A stretch of DNA of 64,000 bases from Candidatus Syntrophocurvum alkaliphilum (GTDB lineage: Bacteria; Bacillota; Syntrophomonadia; Syntrophomonadales; Syntrophomonadaceae): NCBI RefSeq assembly GCF_009734445.1, contig NZ_CP046457.1, forward strand, positions 1,792,001-1,856,000, written 5' to 3'. The position numbers were made by a program, and so were the translations under genes. Below the pieces are notes generated by a model. The model was not told the origin of the DNA. It did no database searches and saw nothing but the letters and a program-made list of their open reading frames with translations. The stretch's first letter is position 1; each line of letters begins with the position of its first letter. Positions 46,132 to 54,914 of this stretch are shown one piece after another.

Positions 46132-47022
46132 TTAGACATCCATGAAACGATTTATAGAAATTGTCGTTCCTAAAATACCTAATAAGACTCCAGCGCCTAC
46201 TAGAGCAGCATACATAGCCAATAACTCACTAGGATCTGTCATTAATGGAATAAAGAGCATAGCTGTATTTACATTGCTAATTAAAGCTCCATATCCTGTT
46301 GCTAATATAGCTATAGCTAATAAAGATCCAAAAAGCCCTAGTAGTATGCCCTCTATAAAGAAAGGCCAACGTATAAACCAATCGGTAGCACCAATTAATT
46401 TCATTAAATATATTTCTTTACGCCTTGCATATATTGCCAACCTTATAGTTGTAGCTATTAAAAATACCGCACCAAAAGCAAGTAGTATAATAATGGCTGT
46501 ACTAATCGTTCTAACCCAGTTGGTTACACTAAATAATCTCTCTACAACACCTTGACCATAATTAACCTTTTCAATAGCAGTCATAGAAGATATCTTTATA
46601 GCTAAATCTGGAACCCCATGTGGATCCTTAGCTTGAATATGAAAAGAATCTGGCAAAGGGTTCTCTTGAAGTGTGCCTACTAAATCAAAACCGTCTCTAC
46701 CCACTCTTTCCTGCAGATAATCTAAGCCTTCATCTTTAGATACAAAAACAACTTCTTTTATTCCATCTATTCTTTCAAGTTGTGAACTCACCCTTGAGAT
46801 TTCTGTTGAAGTTGATATAGAATTCTCCAAATAAGCAATAATTTCAACATCAGACTCAAGTTGTCCCATAAATTTATTAGCATTAACACTTAATAGTACA
46901 GCTACACCTAAAATAAGTATGCATATAGCTACTGTTGATACAGTTGCCAAGCTTAAAATACGATTTTTAAAAAGTGACTTTAAAGCTTCACGAAAAAAAT
47001 AAGTTAAATTTCTTAATCTCAT
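46132..47022 (-). CDS. ftsX: Cell division ABC transporter-like permease FtsX
   Basis: A 296-residue membrane protein: N-terminal helix (about 22-45), large extracellular loop (about 50-165, contact site for the hydrolase), then three helices (about 170-290) of the FtsX/MacB type. ATIRLAIYARRKEIYLMKLIGATDWFIRWPF split over 188-220 is the conserved cytosolic coupling region. Its start overlaps the ftsE stop (TAATG), so the two are translationally coupled. Followed by the coiled-coil M23 hydrolase. Confidence 0.95.
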   Translation of the reverse strand: MRLRNLTYFFREALKSLFKNRILSLATVSTVAICILILGVAVLLSVNANKFMGQLESDVEIIAYLENSISTSTEISRVSSQLERIDGIKEVVFVSKDEGLDYLQERVGRDGFDLVGTLQENPLPDSFHIQAKDPHGVPDLAIKISSMTAIEKVNYGQGVVERLFSVTNWVRTISTAIIILLAFGAVFLIATTIRLAIYARRKEIYLMKLIGATDWFIRWPFFIEGILLGLFGSLLAIAILATGYGALISNVNTAMLFIPLMTDPSELLAMYAALVGAGVLLGILGTTISINRFMDV

Positions 47023-47702
47023 TAGATAAACTCCCCAGTCGGTCTATCTTCAACCACCCGACCGTCCTCTAGCATTACTACACGTTTCCGTGCGCTCTTG
47101 ACCAGCTCCCTAGCATGTGTAGCCATAATTATTGTCGTTCCTTTGCTATTAATATCATATAATAGATCCATAATTTCATTAGATGTATTAAAATCTAAAT
47201 TGCCAGTTGGCTCATCAGCTATAATAATCAAGGGACGATTAACAATAGCTCTAGCTATACCAACCCTTTGCTGTTCTCCACCTGATAATTCGTCAGGTAA
47301 AGAAGTCTCCTTACCTTTTAAGCCTACCTGTTTTATAACCTCTGGAACTCTATTCTTAATATCATTTTTGCTTGAACCAATTACTTCCATTGCAAAAGCA
47401 ATATTTTCAGCTACAGTTTTACTTTCTAGAAGCTTAAAATCTTGAAATACGACTCCCATATTTCTCCTTAAGTTAGGGATCTCGCTTTTTTTCATTCTTA
47501 CAATACTTTGTGAAGCTATAAATATCTGTCCTCTAGTTGGCATTTCTTCTCTAAACAGCAACTTTGTGAGAGTTGATTTACCGGCACCACTTGAGCCCAT
47601 AAGGAAAATGAATTCTCCACGATCTATCTTTAAGGAAATATCATTCAATGCTTTTACACCATTAGGATATATCTTGGAGACATTGTAAAACTGAACTAAC
47701 AT
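47022..47702 (-). CDS. ftsE: Cell division ATP-binding protein FtsE
   Basis: A 226-residue ABC ATPase. Walker A GSSGAGKST (about 36-44), Q-loop VFQDFKLL (typical FtsE text), signature LSGGEQQRVGIARA, Walker B LIIADEPTGNLD and MATHAREL are intact. It powers FtsX-controlled hydrolase activation at the septum or side wall. The binding site GGAGGG follows a complete terminator hairpin by only three bases, so the gene must be read through or started upstream of that hairpin. Confidence 0.96.
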   Translation of the reverse strand: MLVQFYNVSKIYPNGVKALNDISLKIDRGEFIFLMGSSGAGKSTLTKLLFREEMPTRGQIFIASQSIVRMKKSEIPNLRRNMGVVFQDFKLLESKTVAENIAFAMEVIGSSKNDIKNRVPEVIKQVGLKGKETSLPDELSGGEQQRVGIARAIVNRPLIIIADEPTGNLDFNTSNEIMDLLYDINSKGTTIIMATHARELVKSARKRVVMLEDGRVVEDRPTGEFI

Positions 47703-47715
47703 TTATCTCCCTCCA

Positions 47716-47742
47716 ATAAAAAAAACCACCATATAGGTGGTT
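47716..47742 (-). terminator. Terminator immediately upstream of ftsE
   Basis: AACCACC-TATAT-GGTGGTT followed by TTTTTT on the minus strand, 33 bases after the transketolase C-subunit stop. Its U tract ends just before the ftsE ribosome binding site, which suggests an attenuator or partial terminator. Confidence 0.8.
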
Positions 47743-47774
47743 CTACAAATATATTGCTTTTTCCTTTTAAATTT

Positions 47775-48710
47775 CTATATATTTTTTAGTAAATTAAGGG
47801 TATTTTCAACTATTTTATCAGTTGAGAGACCATAATGTTTTAAGAGCTCATCTGGAGTACCTGATTGTCCAAAAATGTCCTTTATGCCCATTCTATGTAC
47901 TAAAACCGGACATTTTTCACTAACTACTTCACATACTGCACTTCCTAATCCTCCAATTACACTATGCTCTTCAACAGTTAAAATAGCTTTTGTTTCCTGA
48001 GCTTTTTTAATTATTAAGTCTTGATCAATAGGCTTTATGGTATGCATATCTATAACCGAGGCTTCTATCCCCTGTTGTTTTAAAATATCGGCAGCCTCTA
48101 AGCATTTTGCCACCATTATTCCACAGGAAATTAGTGTTACATCTTTTCCACTCCGTATTTCAATACCTTTTCCAATCTTAAAATCTACATTCTCGTCATG
48201 TATTACTGGAACCGAAGGCCTGCCAAGGCGTAGATAAACTGGACCTTGGTGGTCATATACGGAAAAAACAGCTTTTTCTGCAGTAACTCCATCTGCAGGA
48301 ACAACCACAGACAAGTTTGGTACACTTCGCATGATAGCTATATCTTCAACTGATTGATGGGAGCCTCCATCTTCTCCTACAGTTATTCCTGAATGAGTTG
48401 CACTAATTTTTACATTTAAATCTGCATAGGCTATTGAGTTGCGCACTTGTTCAAAGGCTCGTCCTACAGCAAAAATAGCAAAAGAACTAGCAAAAACCAC
48501 TTTGCCTGTTGTAGCTAAACCCGCTGCCATGCCTATCATGTTTTGTTCTGCAATACCAGCATTTATAAATCTCTCTGGAAAAGCTTTAGAAAATTCTGCT
48601 GTTTTTGTAGATTTAGACAAATCTGCATCTAAAACTACAACATTATCATGCTTTTCACCTAGTTTAACCAAAGCCTTACCATAAGCCTCTCTCGTTGCTT
48701 GTTTCGCCAC
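47775..48710 (-). CDS. Transketolase, C-terminal (pyrimidine-binding) subunit
   Basis: A 311-residue subunit carrying the pyrimidine-binding and C-terminal domains of transketolase. ATREAYGKALVKLG, the catalytic Glu in NAGIAEQNMIGMA, HSGITVGEDGGSHQSVED and RLGRPSVPV are visible. Split transketolases are common in anaerobes and archaea and make the same pentose-phosphate transfers as the one-chain enzyme. GTG 48710 has GGGGG seven bases upstream; TTG 48713 is too close. The two subunit genes are separated by a 233-base gap filled with a repeat. Confidence 0.94.
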   Translation of the reverse strand: MAKQATREAYGKALVKLGEKHDNVVVLDADLSKSTKTAEFSKAFPERFINAGIAEQNMIGMAAGLATTGKVVFASSFAIFAVGRAFEQVRNSIAYADLNVKISATHSGITVGEDGGSHQSVEDIAIMRSVPNLSVVVPADGVTAEKAVFSVYDHQGPVYLRLGRPSVPVIHDENVDFKIGKGIEIRSGKDVTLISCGIMVAKCLEAADILKQQGIEASVIDMHTIKPIDQDLIIKKAQETKAILTVEEHSVIGGLGSAVCEVVSEKCPVLVHRMGIKDIFGQSGTPDELLKHYGLSTDKIVENTLNLLKNI

Positions 48711-48740
48711 CAAATATCCCCCTTACTTACTGCGTAATAA

Positions 48741-48940
48741 TTTTTAATTTTGAATTTTTAATTCTTAATTATTGTAAGAAAAGCTTTCGCTTTTCTTTTG
48801 ATCACATTAAATGCGATTTCTTTTGCTAGTTATGTCGTTAGCCTGAAGTCGATGCAAAGCACCGACAAAGTAATATATTAAAAGAAACGGCAGTTTCTTA
48901 ACCTTAATTAAAAATTAAAAATTAAGAATTAAGAATTGAT
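48741..48940. repeat. AT-rich element with paired end hairpins (family 2, copy d)
   Basis: End hairpins AAGAAAAGC-TTTC-GCTTTTCTT (48777-48798) and AAGAAAC-GGCA-GTTTCTT (48882-48899), plus a third GTCGATGC-AAA-GCACCGAC (48848-48866). AATTAAAAATT words border it. It separates the two transketolase subunit genes. Confidence 0.6.
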
Positions 48941-48943
48941 AAG

Positions 48944-49774
48944 TTATGCCATTAACTCTTCAAGTGCTTTTTCCACTTCTTCTTTTTTAGGTGCTACACC
49001 ATGCCAGTCGGCTTTGTTTTCCATGAAGGAGCACCCTTTGCCTTTAATAGTATTTGCAATTATTGCTGTGGGTTTTCCTTTGTTATCACGGCTAGTATTT
49101 AAAGCCTCCATAATACGCTCATATTTATGCCCATCAATTCCTATTACATGCCATCCAAATGCTCTGAATTTTTCAGCTATTGGTTCAGGTGACATTACTT
49201 CGTTTATGGGACCATCTATTTGCAATCCATTATAATCCACGAAAGCTGTTAAGTTTTCTAATTTGTAATGAGAGGCTGCCATACAGGCTTCCCATACCAT
49301 TCCTTCCTGTATTTCACCATCACCTAAAAGAGTATAAACTCTATAGTCTTTTTTATCTATTTTTCCAGCTAAAGCCATACCAACAGCCCAAGATATACCT
49401 TGTCCTAATGACCCAGTAGAAGCTTCAACACCAGGTAGCTTTTTCATATCAGGATGACCCTGTAGTGGGCTACCTAACTTTCTTAAGTTTTTTAATTGTT
49501 CACTAGGAAAGAAGCCTTTTTGAGCTAAAACAGAATAAAGAACAGGAGCAGCATGCCCTTTGCTTAAAATAAAACGATCTCTATTTTCCCACATAGGGTT
49601 TTTGGCATCTATGTTCATTTCCCAAAAATACAAACAGGACACTATGTCAGCAGCTGACAATGAGCCACCAGTATGACCAGAACCAGCCTGTCCCAACATC
49701 TCAATTATATCCCGCCTTATCAAACGAGCTTTTTCTTTAACTAATGAAATCGAAGTATCATTTATTTCTCTCAA
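48944..49774 (-). CDS. Transketolase, N-terminal (TPP-binding) subunit
   Basis: A 276-residue thiamine-diphosphate-binding subunit: RRDIIEMLGQAGSGHTGGSLSAADI split over 18-45 with the TPP-contacting His, SKGHAAPVLY, GSLGQGISWAVGMA and the GDGEIQEGMVWEA metal motif (GDG...N-type). TTG 49774 is chosen, eight bases after GGGAGG; the frame to 49864 runs into MITE copy E and is an artefact. It partners the subunit encoded downstream. Confidence 0.94.
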   Translation of the reverse strand: MREINDTSISLVKEKARLIRRDIIEMLGQAGSGHTGGSLSAADIVSCLYFWEMNIDAKNPMWENRDRFILSKGHAAPVLYSVLAQKGFFPSEQLKNLRKLGSPLQGHPDMKKLPGVEASTGSLGQGISWAVGMALAGKIDKKDYRVYTLLGDGEIQEGMVWEACMAASHYKLENLTAFVDYNGLQIDGPINEVMSPEPIAEKFRAFGWHVIGIDGHKYERIMEALNTSRDNKGKPTAIIANTIKGKGCSFMENKADWHGVAPKKEEVEKALEELMA

Positions 49775-49814
49775 GACAATAGCCTCCCTAATTATTAATT
49801 TTGAATTTTGAATT

Positions 49815-49942
49815 ATGATTCCACTGCAAAAAGCTAAACTTAGAGTATGGAATCGGCTGAGCAAACATGTTTATCACGCCACTCATCGGTCTTTACCTTC
49901 ATTTTAGCTTAGCACTTATTATCTAAAATGATTTTTTATTTT
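49815..49942. repeat. MITE-like element, family 1 copy E (truncated)
   Basis: Left half only: it begins GATTCCACTGCAAAAAG and follows the consensus to about 49942, then stops in the middle of the element and continues as a piece of family 2. Confidence 0.85.
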
Positions 49943-49959
49943 AACAACAGAAAAAATTG

Positions 49960-50070
49960 TGCCAGCTATAAGTAAGCCTGAAGTCGGTGCAAAGCACCGA
50001 CAAATAAAATATAATAAAAGAAACGGCAGTTTCTTAACCTTAATTAAAAATTAAAAATTAAAAATTAAAA
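49960..50070. repeat. Family 2 element fragment (copy e)
   Basis: Nearly identical to the right half of copy d: GTCGGTGC-AAA-GCACCGAC (about 49986-50004) and AAGAAAC-GGCA-GTTTCTT (about 50020-50037), then an AATTAAAAATT run ending at the prfB stop. Its left half is missing where it meets MITE copy E. Confidence 0.65.
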
Positions 50071-51169
50071 TTAAGAATTCCTACTCATAAGTTGAGCATT
50101 TATAAATTCGTCTATATCTCCATCTAGAACAGCTTGGGCATTGCCTATTTCGACATTGTTTCTATGATCTTTTATTAGTGTAAACGGGTGTAGGGTATAG
50201 GTTCTGATTTGACTTCCCCATGCTATTTCTTTATATTCTCCCTTAAATTTCTGGAGATTATCCTCTAATTCCTGTTGTTTTAGTTCATATAGTTTAGCAC
50301 TTAAAATCTTCATTGCACTGAGGCGATTAGAATGTTGGGAACGTTCGTTTTGACATTGAACAACTATACCGGTTGGAATATGGGTTATTCTAACTGCAGA
50401 ATCAGTTTTATTAACGTGTTGACCACCTGCTCCGCCAGAACGATAAGTATCTACTCGTATTTCATCAGGATTAATTTTTACTTCAACTTCTTCACTGATT
50501 TCAGGCAATACTGCTACTGACGCAAAAGAAGTATGTCTTCTACCAGATGAGTCAAATGGAGAAATTCGTATTAACCTATGTACTCCTTCTTCACATTTTA
50601 GCTTACCATAAGCATACATTCCTTTTACTAAGAAGGTAACACTTTTAGTACCTGCCTCATCCCCGGCAAGATAGTCTAATATTTCTACATCATAGCCAGA
50701 ACGTTCAGCCCATCTAGTATACATACGTAAAAGCATTTCCACCCAATCCTGAGCTTCAGTTCCACCGGCACCAGCATGTAAGGATACAATTGCATCTGCT
50801 TTATCATGTTGGCCTGAAAAAAGCATTATTAGCTCAAAATCACGGAACCTCTTATAAAAGTTTTCTAAATCTTTTACTGTTTCTTTATAAATCTCCCTTT
50901 CTTCCTCAAACTCAGACATTTCCAGCATGTCTTTTATATAATTAGCCTCATCCCATAGGCCCTCATATTTATTAACAATTTCTTTCAGTTCACTTATCCT
51001 TTTTAAAACCTTTTGCGCTTGTTGAGTATCATTCCAAAAGTCTTCTTTAAATGTTAGCTGTTCGTTTTTCTCTATTTCCTGTTTTCGTGTTTCGATGTCA
51101 AAGAGACACCCTCATTTCTTTCAAGGTTTCAATTATTTGGGAAATGATTCCCTTAGGTTCTTCAAGCAT
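50071..51169 (-). CDS. prfB: Peptide chain release factor 2 (programmed +1 frameshift)
   Basis: RF2 recognises UGA and UAA. The main frame (50928-50071 and upstream) carries the tripeptide-type recognition region and the catalytic GGQ loop YRSGGAGGQHVNKTDSAVR (conserved GGQ). The N-terminal part is in another frame: ATG 51169, preceded by GGAGG, encodes 23 codons ending in CTT, then TGA at 51100-51098. A +1 shift on CTTTGAC continues as DIETRKQEIEKN, giving 365 residues in all. This is the classic autoregulated RF2 shift, not a broken gene. pstSCAB, on the other strand, separates it from secA. Confidence 0.96.
51097..51114 (-). promoter_or_regulatory. RF2 programmed frameshift site
   Basis: AGGG (51112-51109) followed after five bases by CTTTGAC (51103-51097). 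The slippery CTT, in-frame TGA and internal Shine-Dalgarno match the known RF2 site; the internal Shine-Dalgarno reads AGGGTGT, a slightly weakened form of the usual AGGGGGT. Confidence 0.92.
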
Positions 51170-51399
51170 AGCCTCATCCTCCAAAATCTTAAAAGTTACT
51201 AAATATTCTATCACACAAGAAACATAGCATATATTTTTTGAAAATGGCAAGTTTTTATATGCAAACAACCATAACATTTTTTCATACTAATTTTTCTATT
51301 ATTGTGCTTACTCTTAATTAAACACTAATAAATAGCAAATTCACAAGACTTAATCCCAGCTTTTTATTTTTTACTCTTTTTATTATAACTTAAAGTTAT

Positions 51400-51429
51400 T
51401 TGACTTATAACACTCCACTATTGTAAACT
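51400..51429 (+). promoter_or_regulatory. Candidate promoter of pstSCAB
   Basis: TTGACT (51400-51405) and TAAACT (51424-51429) with 18-base spacing. The -10 is poor, as in many activator-dependent Pho promoters, but I cannot point to convincing PhoP boxes. The rest of the 293-base prfB-pstS gap is AT-rich without other features. Confidence 0.35.
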
Positions 51430-51462
51430 AACAAAAATTTTGTCTTAAAGGGGAGAGGAAAA

Positions 51463-52341
51463 ATGAAGAAAAAAAGTTTTGTAGTCCTACTCATTATTAC
51501 ATTTCTTGCATCTACATTATTAATAGGATGTGGATCTGACAGAGCAACCACTATTGATGCTGGTGGTTCTAGTACATTAGCACCTATTGTTACTGAATGT
51601 GCGGAAAATTTTAAGGAAGAATTTGTTACTTGGAATAATGTTGATCCTAGCTTTCCAGAAGAACCAATCTCTGTTTTAGTTCATACTGGTGGCTCAGGCT
51701 TTGGTATTAGTTCGACTTTAGACAGTACTTTTGATATTGGAATGGTTGCTAGAGATTTAAGAGAGGAAGAAGAAGAAGGCTTAGCTGATGGTAATGTTGT
51801 ACAAATAGGTGCAGATGTATTAACAATAGCTGTTAATCCAAATAACCCCATTGTTGATGTAAAGCCTGATTTAACTAAAGAAGAAATCAGAAGCATATTT
51901 GCTGGAGAAATTAAAACCTGGAATGAATTAGATTCAAATTTACCAGATACCAATATAATTTTAGGAGTAAGGGATTTAGGTGGAGGAGCTAGCCAGATTT
52001 TTGATGATGCTATTATGCATGGAACTCCTATATCTGATGAAGCATTACAAATAGGTTCAATGCCTGCTCTGGCATCTAAAGTAAAAGAAAATGAAAATAC
52101 TATTGCTTATGTTTCTTCAGGCTTAGTAAATCAAAATCCAGATGAAATAACAGCATTAAGTGTTGATGGAGTTGCTCCTACTATTGAAAACATTAATGAT
52201 GGATTATACACAATAGGTCGTCCTTTATTATTAGTAACTAAATCTGAACCAAGTGCTAAGCAACAAGCTTTCATAGATTATTTGCAAACTGAAAGTGCAC
52301 ATGAAGTTATAACAGATTTAGGATATATACCATCTAATTAA
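51463..52341 (+). CDS. pstS: Phosphate ABC transporter, phosphate-binding lipoprotein PstS
   Basis: A 292-residue lipoprotein: signal ending in lipobox LIGC (Cys about residue 23). The phosphate-binding loops GGSSTLAPIV, HTGGSGFGI and RDLGGGASQIF are typical of PstS. Catches phosphate outside the membrane. ATG 51463 follows GGGGAGAGG. First gene of pstSCAB; neither phoU nor a PhoR/PhoP pair follows in this window. Confidence 0.93.
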   Translation: MKKKSFVVLLIITFLASTLLIGCGSDRATTIDAGGSSTLAPIVTECAENFKEEFVTWNNVDPSFPEEPISVLVHTGGSGFGISSTLDSTFDIGMVARDLREEEEEGLADGNVVQIGADVLTIAVNPNNPIVDVKPDLTKEEIRSIFAGEIKTWNELDSNLPDTNIILGVRDLGGGASQIFDDAIMHGTPISDEALQIGSMPALASKVKENENTIAYVSSGLVNQNPDEITALSVDGVAPTIENINDGLYTIGRPLLLVTKSEPSAKQQAFIDYLQTESAHEVITDLGYIPSN

Positions 52342-52413
52342 CCAGTGTTAAATGTGGTAGAGAGTATAATGATATACTCTCTCCACTTATTTTTGTAAAG
52401 AGTGTGGGGATAA

Positions 52414-53304
52414 ATGCTACTGAATAAACGTTTTTTTGATAAATCATTCAAAATAACCTCTACTATAATTGCATTATTATCAAGCTTAATATTAGTCGGT
52501 GTACTAGTATATATATTTCGTGAAAGCTTGCCAATATGGCAAATAGTTGGCCCAATTTCTTTTATAACTGGCACTGTTTGGAGTCCAGTCTCTGACCCAC
52601 CTAGTTTTGGAATTGCTTCAATGGTTGTCGGTACTTTATGGGTAGCCTTTGGTGCACTACTTATTGCTGTACCACTTGGCTTTAGCTGTGCTATTTTTCT
52701 AGCGGAATTTGCCCCTAATTGGATTGCAAACATATTGCGCCCAGTATTAAATATTCTAACAGGTATACCCTCCGTAGTTTATGGCTTTTTAGGGGCAGCA
52801 ATTTTGGTAAGGTTTTTTGAAAATGCCTTTGATTTAGCTAGCGGTGAATCGCTTTTTTGTGCTTCCCTAGTACTAGCTATAATGGTAATACCATATATTG
52901 TAGGTATTTCAGAAGCAGCTATAAGATCTGTTCCTGATGAATATCGACTTGCAGGTAGGGCATTAGGAGTATCAAAACCTTATACAACTATTAAGATTCT
53001 ATTACCTATGGCTAAAAAGGGCATGTTAGGCTCTGTTGTTTTAGCATTTGGTCGTGCAGCTGGTGAAACCATGGCTGTTTTAATGCTAGCAGGAAATGTA
53101 CTTAAATTTCCTTCATCTTGGTTTAGCATGGGAGAGCCTTTACCTGCTCTAATTGCTTTAGAACTAGGGAGTAGCGCACCGGGCACTATGCACTATCAAG
53201 CATTGTTTGCAGCAGGCTTAGTTTTAATAACATTTGTTACTTTAGTAAATATACTTATTAATCGTATGATTAAAAATAATATGAGTCAGGTGAATAACTC
53301 TTGA
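52414..53304 (+). CDS. pstC: Phosphate ABC transporter, permease PstC
   Basis: A 296-residue permease with six helices. GTLWVAFGALLIAVPLG, the segment EFAPNWIANILRPVLNILTG split at about 92-110, and the EAA loop EYRLAGRALGVSKPYTTIKILLP identify PstC. ATG 52414 follows GTGGGG. It overlaps pstA by four bases. Confidence 0.94.
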   Translation: MLLNKRFFDKSFKITSTIIALLSSLILVGVLVYIFRESLPIWQIVGPISFITGTVWSPVSDPPSFGIASMVVGTLWVAFGALLIAVPLGFSCAIFLAEFAPNWIANILRPVLNILTGIPSVVYGFLGAAILVRFFENAFDLASGESLFCASLVLAIMVIPYIVGISEAAIRSVPDEYRLAGRALGVSKPYTTIKILLPMAKKGMLGSVVLAFGRAAGETMAVLMLAGNVLKFPSSWFSMGEPLPALIALELGSSAPGTMHYQALFAAGLVLITFVTLVNILINRMIKNNMSQVNNS

Positions 53305-54143
53305 GAGTAAGAAAAAGTTTAGACCGATTATTAATATTAGCATTCTGGGCATCAGGTTTACTATTACTTGCTGTTTTAGCAGGTATGCTTGCCTATCTAT
53401 TTATTAGAGGTGGCTCTAGCTTAACCCTAGACTTTATTAGAATGACTCCTGCTGGTTCACCTGTGGGGTCAGAAGGCGGAGTATACCCAGCTATAATGGG
53501 AACTATATATTTAGTTATTATTGCTCTAATTACATCATCTATTCCCGGAATTATAACCGCAATATATTTAACTGAGTATAGTAAACCTTCTCGCCTACGT
53601 GATAATATTGAAATATTAATTCAATCTATGGCAGGGGTCCCCTCAATTATAATAGGTCTTTTTGTATATGCTCTATTTGTTGTACAAATGGGTTGGGGAA
53701 TGTCTTTGTTTGCTGGTGGTATTGCATTAGGAATAATGATAATTCCAGTTATAGTAGTAAGCACCCGTGATGCTCTGTTAGCTGTAAATATTGAATATCG
53801 TTTGGTAGGTTTGGCAATGGGGGTTTCATCTGCATATCTACTATTTCGAATTATAATTCCTCAAGCATGGCCGGGAATTCTAAGTGGAATTTTATTAGCA
53901 ATGGGGTATGCCGCTGGTGCAACAGCTCCCATTATGGTAACAGCAGCTGCTGTTTCTGCCCCAGTTCCAGGTAGCTTATTTGAACCAGTAATGGCTCTGC
54001 CATATCATTTATATATATTATTTAGTGAAAGTATATCTATGGATAATGCTTTTGCAACTGCTTTACTATTAGTTATTATTCTGTTAATTATTAATGCTTT
54101 AGCAATGTTTTTAAACTCCTACCAAAGAAAGCTGAGGGAATAA
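53301..54143 (+). CDS. pstA: Phosphate ABC transporter, permease PstA
   Basis: A 280-residue second permease. GTIYLVIIALITSSIPG, YLTEYSKPSRL, QSMAGVPSIIIGLF and the EAA loop EYRLVGLAMGVSSAYLLFRII are present. The start is TTG 53301, overlapping the pstC stop (TTGA), with AGGTG upstream; no better start exists nearby. Confidence 0.94.
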   Translation: MRVRKSLDRLLILAFWASGLLLLAVLAGMLAYLFIRGGSSLTLDFIRMTPAGSPVGSEGGVYPAIMGTIYLVIIALITSSIPGIITAIYLTEYSKPSRLRDNIEILIQSMAGVPSIIIGLFVYALFVVQMGWGMSLFAGGIALGIMIIPVIVVSTRDALLAVNIEYRLVGLAMGVSSAYLLFRIIIPQAWPGILSGILLAMGYAAGATAPIMVTAAAVSAPVPGSLFEPVMALPYHLYILFSESISMDNAFATALLLVIILLIINALAMFLNSYQRKLRE

Positions 54144-54146
54144 AAA

Positions 54147-54896
54147 GTGAAAGCTATCGAAATTAAAGATTGGAACAGCTGGTATGGACATCACCATGTA
54201 TTAAAAGATGTCTGCCTTGAGTTTGACAATAATGCCATTACTGCTATTGTTGGTCCATCTGGTTGTGGGAAAACAACTCTTTTAAGAAGCCTAAACCGAA
54301 CAGCCGAGATTGGAACTACCTTTAAATGCAAAGGAGAAATATTAGTTGCGGGAGAAAATATTTATAGTTCAACTAATGTTGAAAAAGTACGCAGAAAAAT
54401 TGGATTGGTTTATCAAACTCCCATAGCTTTACCTTTATCAATTAAAGAAAATGTCCTATTTGGTCCGCGTTATTATGAAGAAAGAAATAAAAAGAAGCTA
54501 AACGAAATATTAGAATCCTGTTTAATACAAGCAGCATTATGGGATGAAGTAAAAGACAATCTTAATAAGCCAGCTTCCCATTTATCTGGAGGCCAGAAGC
54601 AACGCTTATCTATTGCACGTGCTTTAGCTGTAAATCCTAAAGTTTTGTTATTAGATGAACCTTGTTCTAGTCTAGACCCTAATTCAACCCATCTGATAGA
54701 ACAACTAATTATTGAGCTTTCTAATAATCTTCCCATAGTTATTGTAACTCATAATTTATTTCAGGCCCGTAGGGTAGCAAATGAAACTGTTTTTATGCTT
54801 GATGGAAAGATAGTTGAAAAAAATAAAACTGAAGCGATGTTTACTAGCCCACATGAGGCTGAAACCAAAAAATTCTTTTCTGGTTTAGTAGGATAG
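54147..54896 (+). CDS. pstB: Phosphate ABC transporter, ATPase PstB
   Basis: A 249-residue ABC ATPase. Walker A GPSGCGKTTLLRSLNR is the typical PstB text; signature LSGGQKQRLSIARAL, Walker B LLLDEPCSSLDP and IVTHN follow. GTG 54147 with GAGGGA upstream, three bases after pstA. The usual Q-loop FQxPNPFPMSI reads YQTPIALPLSI here, a small departure from the PstB norm. Followed directly by reduced MITE copy F and convergent secA. Confidence 0.92.
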   Translation: MKAIEIKDWNSWYGHHHVLKDVCLEFDNNAITAIVGPSGCGKTTLLRSLNRTAEIGTTFKCKGEILVAGENIYSSTNVEKVRRKIGLVYQTPIALPLSIKENVLFGPRYYEERNKKKLNEILESCLIQAALWDEVKDNLNKPASHLSGGQKQRLSIARALAVNPKVLLLDEPCSSLDPNSTHLIEQLIIELSNNLPIVIVTHNLFQARRVANETVFMLDGKIVEKNKTEAMFTSPHEAETKKFFSGLVG

Positions 54897-54914
54897 TAAT
54901 TTTAAATAGTAATT

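Noticed and set aside
50071-50928. prfB as a truncated pseudogene lacking its N-terminus
   Set aside because: The missing part is encoded upstream through the standard CTTTGAC programmed frameshift.
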